A program made the position numbers and the translations under genes. The notes beneath the pieces were generated by a model, which did no database searches, was not told where the DNA came from, and saw only the letters and a list, made by a program, of their open reading frames with translations. A stretch of DNA of 57,635 nt from contig JACQWX010000024.1 of the NCBI GenBank assembly GCA_016209035.1, positions 1-57,635 on the forward strand. Reading direction: 5' to 3'. Shown one piece after another: positions 1-6,443 of the stretch (the stretch's first letter is position 1; every line of letters begins with the position of its first letter). Source of the stretch: Elusimicrobiota bacterium. GTDB taxonomy: Bacteria > Elusimicrobiota > Elusimicrobia > UBA1565 > UBA9628.

Positions 1-470
1 ACGACGTGAGGACCCTGCCGGGGGACACTGAGGCTTCCATCATCAAGCTGGTCCGGGACAACATGGAGCCGGTGGTCACGCACGGCAAGAGGCTCTACCC
101 GACCTTCAAGGACCCCGTCATCGAATACGCCAAGGACGTATGCGCGACCTACACCGGGGTGCGCATCGAGCAGAACAAGTTCGCCCCCGCTTGGGCCGCC
201 AAGGAGGACGACGATGTCGTGGTCAAGGCCAAGCAGGGCCTCCAGAAGGTCGGGATCGCCCCCGAGATCGGGGCCTACAGCTTCTGCACGGACGGCAGCG
301 CCGTCGCGCGCTACCGGGAGCTCTTCCCGGGCCGGAAGTGCCAGGTCATCGGCTTCGGCCCGTCCCAGGAGTCCCTGGCGCACACCACGAACGAGTACGT
401 CGAGATCGAAGAGCTCAAGAAGGCCTTCAAGGGCTACGTAGGGATCGCGTCCGAGCTGCTGAGGAAGTAG
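1..470 (+). CDS. M20-family metallopeptidase, C-terminal part (5' truncated)
   Basis: The frame is open from the window edge to a TAG at 468-470, so the real start lies upstream. The visible ~154 residues match the C-terminal lobe of M20/ArgE-DapE-type zinc hydrolases: TDGSAVARY, then GFGPSQESLAHTTNEYVE, where the histidine of AHTTNE is a metal ligand in the family. The N-terminal zinc-binding half is outside the window, so substrate (peptide, acyl-amino acid, carbamoyl compound) cannot be assigned. The gene converges on the minus-strand genes to its right, and its last bases overlap the long open frame ending at 427. Confidence 0.8.
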   Translation, partial: DVRTLPGDTEASIIKLVRDNMEPVVTHGKRLYPTFKDPVIEYAKDVCATYTGVRIEQNKFAPAWAAKEDDDVVVKAKQGLQKVGIAPEIGAYSFCTDGSAVARYRELFPGRKCQVIGFGPSQESLAHTTNEYVEIEELKKAFKGYVGIASELLRK

Positions 471-2406
471 CCCGGGTCGCGTCGGGCGCTCTTACTTGCA
501 GCGCACGACCACGCGGTTGATGAAGCTCGTCGTGGTCTTGCTGGCCGAGCCACCGATGTGGGTCCAAGCCCCGAAGGCCGAGCCGGTCCTGGCGCCCTGG
601 GGGATCTCGTCCTCCTTGACGAGGAAGTAGCCCGACGGGCAGACCTTGAGCGCCTTCTTGTAGCACAGCGACATGGGCCGGTCGATGCACTCGATGTAGT
701 GCTCGGGCTGGCCGTCGGCGCCGTAGCGCAGGGTGGAGGTGACGCCCGAGCAGGCCCCGGCGGACAGGAGCGCCGCGAGGGATGCCAGCGCGAGCAGGGG
801 TCGGGTGGTCTTCATGGGAAGCGTTGCGCGTCGTCCCCGAGAATCTACAAAGAAAAGGCCGTCGAGTCCATGGACGCCGGACTTCAGCGGTAGACTTCGC
901 CGCGGCCTTCCCCCGAGAGCCTCTCCGCGCCGGGTGGCCTGGGGTCGGATGCCGGGGCCTTGCGGCAGGGGCGTCGAGCCCCGCCCGGACGAAGACGATG
1001 GCCGTCTTGTCCGAGTAGACCGGCTTCCAGCCCTTCTCCCTCACCAGGAGGTGGGCCAGCATGACGGTCGGCTTGATGAGGACGACCTCGACGCGGTGCT
1101 TCTCCAGCAGTTCCCGCCAGCCGGGGCCTCCCTCGACCAGGGTGCGGTAGTCCTTTTCCAGGAGGTCCCAGTACGGCTCGAGCCTGCCGTCGATGAAGAC
1201 CTTGGTGCCGGGATGGAGCTTGTAGATGAGGTAGCCTCCCCAGGCGTAGGTATGGAAGAGCCTTCGGCCGGCGTGGCGCCGGGCGATCAGCTCCACGGCG
1301 GCTTTGGGGTAGGCCCTCTCCCATGAGGCCGCCGGGTCGGGGAAGGACAAGGCGCTGAGCCGGCTGAGGACCACGGCCCCCATCGAAAGCGCGATCAAGG
1401 CGGCGGCCGCCGCCAGGAGGCGCCGGGCTCCCGGGCCGGCTGGCCCACGGCCAGGGGACCCTTCCTCAGGAAGGGGACCCCGGCCTTGCGCCCGAGTCCC
1501 CAAGGTCGCCGCCGCGGCGAAGAGGAACAGGGGGATGAGCTTCCTGCCGCGAAGGGCCTCGGCCAGCAGGCCCAGGGTCAGGAGGCTCCACGGGAAGCGG
1601 GTGCGCACGCTCCCCACCCCGGCCCAGACGAGGCAGGCAACCATGGCGAGCCAGGCGAGAGCCGGCGCCTCGGTGAAATCCACCGGCTTCCACTCCAGGA
1701 TCATGGAGCGGCCTGGCGGGGCGCGGAACAGAAACCAAATGGGATAGACGAAGGCCGTGACCCCGCTGGGATGGACGCAGCACGCGGCGGTGCCTGCCGC
1801 GAGCGGCGCGAGCGCCGACAAGCGGCGCGACCGCCAGGCGTCGAGGCAGGCTACCGCGGCGAGCACGGCCCAGCCCGCCATGAACCCGCCGTGCGTGTTG
1901 GCCCAGGGCATGAGCGCCGCGGCCATGGCCCATGGCGCCCAGGCCGCTCCCTCCTCCCATCGCCTGGTCCAATAGAGGAAGGCGCTGAAGAAGAGGAAGG
2001 TGTAGTAGTGGATGCGGACCGAATAGAAACACATGAGGCCGGAGGCCGTCAGGGCAAGGAGGAAGGCCCGGACCTCCCAGGCCGCGCCCGAGAGCGTGAG
2101 CCAGAGCAGGCACAGGGCGGCCGTCACCAGCAGGGTATGGTAGACCACCAGGCCGTTGTACCCGGCGGCTTGGAACACGAGGTAGACGGCGGCTTGGCCG
2201 AGCCACTCGGTGGCGACCATGGGCTGGCCGGCGGCGGTGAAGGACATGTCCTCGGCAAGAGGGATGCGGCCTTCCGTGACGATCCGCCGTCCCTCCACGA
2301 TGTGGAAGAAGAGGTCGTTGTCCACGTCGATGTAGGACTTGAGCGCGATGAGCGCGCCCAAGAGCGCGAAGAGGAGGGCTGTGGTCTTCGGCCGTTCGAT
2401 GGTCAC
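427..2406 (-). CDS. Multipass membrane protein, GT-C glycosyltransferase-like
   Basis: The start is GTG at 2406-2404, forming a GTGA overlap with the aroQ stop. The N-terminal ~350 residues are about ten hydrophobic segments. An early loop, DVDNDLFFHIVEGRRIVTEG, followed by FTAAGQPMVATEWL, resembles the first periplasmic loop of GT-C/PMT-like proteins, where acidic residues are catalytic. A soluble C-terminal part contains YAWGGYLIY, FIDGRLEPY and a short alpha/beta region ending near AIVFVRAG (about position 965). Beyond that the frame stays open for ~180 low-complexity codons through the downstream lipoprotein gene and into the convergent M20 gene. The true C-terminus is probably near 884-960, with the stop lost or shifted. 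Its place at the end of the aro operon suggests co-transcription, not a role in the pathway. Confidence 0.6.
   Translation of the reverse strand: MTIERPKTTALLFALLGALIALKSYIDVDNDLFFHIVEGRRIVTEGRIPLAEDMSFTAAGQPMVATEWLGQAAVYLVFQAAGYNGLVVYHTLLVTAALCLLWLTLSGAAWEVRAFLLALTASGLMCFYSVRIHYYTFLFFSAFLYWTRRWEEGAAWAPWAMAAALMPWANTHGGFMAGWAVLAAVACLDAWRSRRLSALAPLAAGTAACCVHPSGVTAFVYPIWFLFRAPPGRSMILEWKPVDFTEAPALAWLAMVACLVWAGVGSVRTRFPWSLLTLGLLAEALRGRKLIPLFLFAAAATLGTRAQGRGPLPEEGSPGRGPAGPGARRLLAAAAALIALSMGAVVLSRLSALSFPDPAASWERAYPKAAVELIARRHAGRRLFHTYAWGGYLIYKLHPGTKVFIDGRLEPYWDLLEKDYRTLVEGGPGWRELLEKHRVEVVLIKPTVMLAHLLVREKGWKPVYSDKTAIVFVRAGLDAPAARPRHPTPGHPARRGSRGKAAAKSTAEVRRPWTRRPFLCRFSGTTRNASHEDHPTPARAGIPRGAPVRRGLLGRHLHPALRRRRPARALHRVHRPAHVAVLQEGAQGLPVGLLPRQGGRDPPGRQDRLGLRGLDPHRWLGQQDHDELHQPRGRALQVRAPDATRATSSAARTRSLRSP
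492..815 (-). CDS. Small predicted lipoprotein, function unknown
   Basis: This 107-residue protein has a basic N-terminus, a hydrophobic stretch and a lipobox-like SAGAC, with the cysteine at about residue 22, so export and lipidation are likely. The mature part has four more cysteines (IECID, SLCYKK, KVCPSG and the C-terminal RCK), which could form disulfides outside the cytoplasm. I do not recognise a family. It lies downstream of the aro operon on the same strand. The reading frame of the membrane protein upstream runs through it without a stop, so one of the two gene ends may be wrong (see findings). Confidence 0.6.
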   Translation of the reverse strand: MKTTRPLLALASLAALLSAGACSGVTSTLRYGADGQPEHYIECIDRPMSLCYKKALKVCPSGYFLVKEDEIPQGARTGSAFGAWTHIGGSASKTTTSFINRVVVRCK

Positions 2407-2849
2407 CGATCCAGCTTGCGGGCCAGGAGCCGCAGGCCCCGCAGGTAGCCGGCGGGCCCCTTGCCCACGATCCGGCCGCAGCAGACCTCGGCCGTCACGG
2501 AGACGCGGCGCCAGGGCTCCCGCTTGCGGGTGTCCGTGAGGTGGACCTCGACCGCGGGCAGCGACACCGCGGCCAAGCCGTCGCGCAGCGCGTAGGAGTA
2601 GTGGGCGTAGGCTCCGGGGTTGATGAGCACCCCGTGGGCCCAGCGGCGAAGGCGGTGCAGGACGTCCAGGAGCTCGCCCTCGCCGTTCCTCTGGAAGATT
2701 CGGCAGCGCAGCCCGAGCCTGCGCGCTTCGGCCATGATGGAGGCGTTCACCTCGGAGAGGCTCTCGCGGCCGTACAGGGCGGGCTCGCGTTCGCCCAGGA
2801 GATCGAGGTTGGGCCCGTGCAGGACCAGGATGTTCCGTCGCTTCCTCAT
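2403..2849 (-). CDS. aroQ: 3-dehydroquinate dehydratase, type II
   Basis: This 148-residue protein has the usual length for the dodecameric type II enzyme, which removes water from 3-dehydroquinate in the shikimate pathway. Diagnostic motifs are LVLHGPNLDLLGEREPALYG near the N-terminus (with the catalytic tyrosine), NPGAYAHYSYALRDGL (substrate-binding Asn and His region), VEVHLTDTRKRE and the basic C-terminal half. The ATG at 2849-2847 overlaps the stop of the upstream aroK-aroB gene (ATGA) and its own TGA overlaps the GTG of the next gene, so translation is coupled on both sides. I see no missing catalytic residue. Confidence 0.95.
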   Translation of the reverse strand: MRKRRNILVLHGPNLDLLGEREPALYGRESLSEVNASIMAEARRLGLRCRIFQRNGEGELLDVLHRLRRWAHGVLINPGAYAHYSYALRDGLAAVSLPAVEVHLTDTRKREPWRRVSVTAEVCCGRIVGKGPAGYLRGLRLLARKLDR

Positions 2850-4564
2850 GACCGCCCCTCCCTTGACAGGCCGGCGAGCGCGGCCCGGATCTCCCGGAAC
2901 CCGACATCCCTGACCCTGGACGGCTCTCCGATGTTCCTCAACAAGACGACGACGTTGCCGGCGTCGCGCACCTTCTTGTCCCGGCCGAGGCAGGCGGCGA
3001 ACCGGCTCCACTCGAGGTCCAGGGGCCAGGGCGGCGTCTTCAAGCCGGCCAGGAGCGCAAGGGCCAGCCCCAGGTCTCCGGGACGCCTGAGCCAGTCCCG
3101 GTCCCGCGAGAGCCTGATCGCGGCGGCCATGCCCCAGGCCACGGCTTCGCCGTGCCGGAAACGGGCGTAGCGGGTCGAGGCTTCGAGCGCGTGGCCGACG
3201 GTGTGGCCGAAGTTGAGGAGCTCGCGCCGCCCGCCGAGGTCGCGCTCATCTACGGCCACGACCTTGGCCTTGAGTTCCACGCAGCGGCGTACGGCCCAGG
3301 CCAGGGTCCCGGGGTCGCGGGAGAGGATGAGCTTCCAGCGCTCAAGCAGGCGCCGGGCGAAGCTCCGGTCGAAGACGAGCGCCATCTTCACGACCTCGGC
3401 CAGCCCGGAAAGGTAGTCCCTCTCGGGCAGGGAGCGGGCGAGGCCCACGTCCGCGGCCACGAGGATGGGCTGGTGGAACGCGCCCACGGCGTTCTTGGCC
3501 ATGGGGTGATTGACGGCGGTCTTGCCGCCTACGGAGCTGTCCACCTGCGCGAGCAGGGTGGTCGGGACGTGCACGAGGGGGATGCCGCGCTGGAAGGTCG
3601 CGGCCGCGAACCCCGCCGCGTCGCCCACGCTCCCTCCCCCGACCGCGATCAAAGGGGTCCTCCGCTCCACGCCGCTGGCCAGGAGGAAGCCGTAGAGGCG
3701 CTGGATCGCGGTGAAGGACTTGGCGCGCTCTCCCGAGGGAAGGGCCGTGCTGGCGACCTCCCATCCGCCTCGCCGGAGAGCACCCTTGACCTTGCGTCCG
3801 ATCCCGGACGCGAGGCGCTGGTCCGTGACCAGCACGCACCGTTTCCCGGACACGCAGGCCTTCAGCTTGGCCGGCAGGGAGTTCAGCCAGTCGAGGCCGA
3901 TCCAGACCGGGTAGGAGCCTCCCATCAGCCGGACCGTGACCCGCCTGATGGGAGTCGCGCGCGGCGGGCGTAGAGCGGCGCGGCGAAGGCGGGGTCCGTT
4001 GAGCCCGAGGCGGCTTGCGATGAGGCCTGCGATCTCTTCCGGCGTGCCCATGCCCGCCTCGACGCTGACGTGCGCCGCCTTCTTGTAGAGGGGCGCCCTG
4101 CGCTTGAAGAGGGGGCCGACCCGGTCCCAGAGCGGCCGCGACCGGAGGCCCGCCTTGGCTGCTCGCCGGGCCAGGACCGAGAGCGGCGCTTCCAGGAAGA
4201 CGACCGTGCCCGACTTGCGCAGGACGCGGACATTGGAGGGTCGAAGCGCGGCTCCACCGCCCACGGCTACGACGGTCCCTCCTTCTCGGGCGGCTGCGGC
4301 GACCGCGGCTTCCTCGATCCTGCGAAAGGCCTCCTCTCCGTCCTCCGCCATGATGCGGCGGATGCCGCGGCGGGAGCGCCGCTCGATGAGATCGTCGGTG
4401 TCCAGGAACCTGCGGCCCAGCCTGCGGGCCAGGGCCCGGCCCACGCTGGTCTTGCCGCTGGCCATGAAGCCCAACAGGTAGATGTTGTCAGTGTTGCGAC
4501 CGCCGCTTGCTTGTCCCTTGGGCCGGTCGATTTCGGCGCGAGACGAGAAGCGACGAGCGAGCAT
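2846..4564 (-). CDS. aroKB: Bifunctional shikimate kinase / 3-dehydroquinate synthase fusion
   Basis: The 572 residues hold two enzymes. Residues ~28-190 are shikimate kinase: Walker A GFMASGKTSVG, the shikimate-binding DTDDLIE, and VAVGGGAALR. Residues ~205-570 are 3-dehydroquinate synthase: the NAD-binding VGGGSVGDAAGFAAATFQRG, PTTLLAQVDSSVGGKTAVN, and zinc ligands in GLAEVVKMA, HTVGHALE and FRHGEAVAWG. The protein therefore performs steps 2 and 5 of the shikimate pathway. The start ATG at 4564-4562 lies inside a long imperfect palindrome, and the first ~22 residues (MLARRFSSRAEIDRPKG...) are encoded by that element and are not kinase-like. No nearer start codon exists before YLLGF. The 3' end overlaps aroQ by ATGA. 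Confidence 0.93.
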   Translation of the reverse strand: MLARRFSSRAEIDRPKGQASGGRNTDNIYLLGFMASGKTSVGRALARRLGRRFLDTDDLIERRSRRGIRRIMAEDGEEAFRRIEEAAVAAAAREGGTVVAVGGGAALRPSNVRVLRKSGTVVFLEAPLSVLARRAAKAGLRSRPLWDRVGPLFKRRAPLYKKAAHVSVEAGMGTPEEIAGLIASRLGLNGPRLRRAALRPPRATPIRRVTVRLMGGSYPVWIGLDWLNSLPAKLKACVSGKRCVLVTDQRLASGIGRKVKGALRRGGWEVASTALPSGERAKSFTAIQRLYGFLLASGVERRTPLIAVGGGSVGDAAGFAAATFQRGIPLVHVPTTLLAQVDSSVGGKTAVNHPMAKNAVGAFHQPILVAADVGLARSLPERDYLSGLAEVVKMALVFDRSFARRLLERWKLILSRDPGTLAWAVRRCVELKAKVVAVDERDLGGRRELLNFGHTVGHALEASTRYARFRHGEAVAWGMAAAIRLSRDRDWLRRPGDLGLALALLAGLKTPPWPLDLEWSRFAACLGRDKKVRDAGNVVVLLRNIGEPSRVRDVGFREIRAALAGLSREGRS

Positions 4565-4617
4565 AGCCGTAGCTATGGGAGCGAGGAGCGACGAAGTCGC
4601 AGCCCGAAAGCGACCGG
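4523..4617. repeat. Long imperfect palindrome spanning the aroC/aroKB junction
   Basis: The outer arms read CCGGTCGATTTCGG and, on the other strand, CCGGTCGCTTTCGG. The centre is CATAGC-CGTA-GCTATG at 4562-4577. Between these the two sides are still largely complementary (GCGACGAGCGAG against CTCGCTCCTCGTCGC-like sequence). The aroC stop (4575-4573) and the aroKB start (4564-4562) both lie in the central stem. The size and multi-part stem look like a REP/BIME-type or MITE-like element and not a simple terminator. There is no U-rich tract. Confidence 0.7.
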
Positions 4618-5628
4618 CCGCGCTCTTAGCACGGCGCAGACGTCCGAGCGCACGGCCGGGGCCTGGGCGGGCCGGCGCTTCTCGAGGTCGACCGAAGGGA
4701 GCGGCCTGCCAAGGCTTGAGAGCGGCTTCATGGCGGCCCTGAGCACCAGGGGTTCGCCGTTGGTCATGCCGCCCTCGAGCCCGCCCGCGCGGTTGGTCCT
4801 GCGCTCAGGGCTCGCCCGGCCCTTGCTCCAGAACAAGGCGTCGTGGACTTGAGACCCCCTTCGGGCCGCGTTCCGCCAGCCCGAGCCGATCTCCGCGGCT
4901 TTGACCGCGTTCAAGGACAGCAAGGCCCGGGCGAGGATGCCGTCGAGGCGGCGGTCCCAGTGGACATGGCTGCCGAGCCCCACTGGCAGGCCCCAGGCGC
5001 GGACCTCGAACACGCCGCCGAGGGAATCCCCTTCGCGCTGGGCCGCGTCGATGGCCGCGGCCATGCGCCGGCCGGCCTCGACGCCGAGACAGCGGACCGG
5101 CGAGCGGTCCGTGACCTCCTCCCACCTCTCCGGGGGGACGAGGGAGGGGTCCGCGGCATCCGTCTCCCCGCCGATGGACACGACCCGGCTTGAGACGCGC
5201 ACGCCGAACTCGGCGAGGATGAGCCGCGCCGGCGTGGCCAAGGCGACACGGATGGCGGTCTCACGGGCGCTGGCGCGCTCGAGGACGCAGTCGAGGTCCG
5301 CGTGCCCGTATTTGACGCTGCCGGCCAGGTCGGCATGGCCGGGGCGCGGGACGCTCGAGCGCGCCCCGCCGTCCCTGTGGTCCTTGTTGCGGATGAGGAG
5401 GGCCAGGGGGGAGCCCAGGGTCAGCCCGCGGCGCAGGCCCGCGAGGACCTCGACTCGGTCCCGCTCGATCGTCATGCGCGGCCCGCGGCCGTGGCCGAGC
5501 TGCCGCCGGGCGAGTTGGCGGTCGATGCAGCGAGCCGAAACCTTGAGCCCAGCGGGGAGACCCTCGATGATGCCGCACAGGGCCGGGCCGTGCGACTCGC
5601 CGGCCGTCAGAAGACGAAGCACTCTCAT
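4573..5628 (-). CDS. aroC: Chorismate synthase
   Basis: This 351-residue enzyme converts EPSP to chorismate using reduced FMN. Family signatures are present: the start MRVLRLLTAGESHGPALCGI, RRQLGHGRGPRMTIE, PRPGHADLAGSVKYGH, SARETAIRVA, EVRAWGLPVGLGSHVHWDRR and GGMTNGEP. The protein follows the family to PAVRSDVCAV and then departs into LRARPVAFGLRLRRSSLP, which replaces the usual last ~25 residues and is encoded by the palindrome at 4523-4617. Whether the enzyme keeps full activity is uncertain. Its ATG (5628-5626) overlaps the aroE stop (ATGA). Confidence 0.93.
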   Translation of the reverse strand: MRVLRLLTAGESHGPALCGIIEGLPAGLKVSARCIDRQLARRQLGHGRGPRMTIERDRVEVLAGLRRGLTLGSPLALLIRNKDHRDGGARSSVPRPGHADLAGSVKYGHADLDCVLERASARETAIRVALATPARLILAEFGVRVSSRVVSIGGETDAADPSLVPPERWEEVTDRSPVRCLGVEAGRRMAAAIDAAQREGDSLGGVFEVRAWGLPVGLGSHVHWDRRLDGILARALLSLNAVKAAEIGSGWRNAARRGSQVHDALFWSKGRASPERRTNRAGGLEGGMTNGEPLVLRAAMKPLSSLGRPLPSVDLEKRRPAQAPAVRSDVCAVLRARPVAFGLRLRRSSLP

Positions 5629-6443
5629 GGCACTCTCCTCAGCTCCTCCACTGCGCTCTCGACCACGCGGTCCGGCACGGCCTCCCCGAACCAGATGCTC
5701 CAGGTCAGGGCCGCCTGGGCCGCGAGCATCTCGATGCCGCCCAGGACCTCGGCGCCCGCGGCTCGGGCGTCCGTCATGAACCGCGTCCGCGACGGACGGT
5801 ACGCCAGGTCGCAGGCCCAGGCGCCGGCCTTGAGCCGCAGCCCCGGCGGCAGGAGTGCGGCCTCCCCGGCCGAGGTGGCGTTGACCAGGATATCCGCCCC
5901 GGCCAGGGCAACCGCCACCGCCGCAGGCTCGAGGCTCGCGGCCTCGGCGCCGAAGCGGCGGGCGAGCGCCGCGGCCTTGGACGGGGTCCGGTCCGCCACG
6001 ACCAGCCGGGCCGCGGCCGAGCGCTTCAACGCCTCGCACACCGCCGCGGCCGCTCCTCCGGCGCCGAACACGACCGCGGTCCTCCCCGCCAGGCCGATGC
6101 CGCGCCGGACGAGCGGGGCCAAGAACCCATCGGCGTCCGTATTGTACCCCATCGCGCGGCCGCCTTGGAAATGGACGACGTTCACGGCCCCGGCGGCTTG
6201 GGCCGAAGGGTGGAGCCGGTCGAGGAGCCGCGCGGCCGCCGTCTTGTGGGGCATGGTGACGTTCCACCCGAGCCAGGGCCTGGTCCGCGCCCGGCGGAGC
6301 GCCTCGGCAAGGCTCTCCGGAGGGACCGGGATGGCGCGGTACCTCACGGGCCTGCCCAGGTCGCGGGCGAACAGCCGGAAGATCGCCGGAGACAGGGAAT
6401 GAGCCACAGGGAAGCCGATGACCGCGGTCCAGGGCGGTTTCAT
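5625..6443 (-). CDS. aroE: Shikimate 5-dehydrogenase
   Basis: The 272-residue protein reduces 3-dehydroshikimate to shikimate with NADPH. Visible motifs are IGFPVAHSLSPAIF (shikimate-binding SxS), WNVTMPHKTAA with the catalytic lysine, GAVNVVHFQGGRAMGYNTDADGF, and the dinucleotide fold VVFGAGGAAAAVCEAL followed by VADRTPSKA. The C-terminal QAALTWSIWFGE matches the family's substrate-contact region. ATG at 6443-6441 overlaps the stop of the upstream TPR membrane protein, and the stop overlaps aroC. It is the first of four chained aro genes. Confidence 0.95.
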   Translation of the reverse strand: MKPPWTAVIGFPVAHSLSPAIFRLFARDLGRPVRYRAIPVPPESLAEALRRARTRPWLGWNVTMPHKTAAARLLDRLHPSAQAAGAVNVVHFQGGRAMGYNTDADGFLAPLVRRGIGLAGRTAVVFGAGGAAAAVCEALKRSAAARLVVADRTPSKAAALARRFGAEAASLEPAAVAVALAGADILVNATSAGEAALLPPGLRLKAGAWACDLAYRPSRTRFMTDARAAGAEVLGGIEMLAAQAALTWSIWFGEAVPDRVVESAVEELRRVP

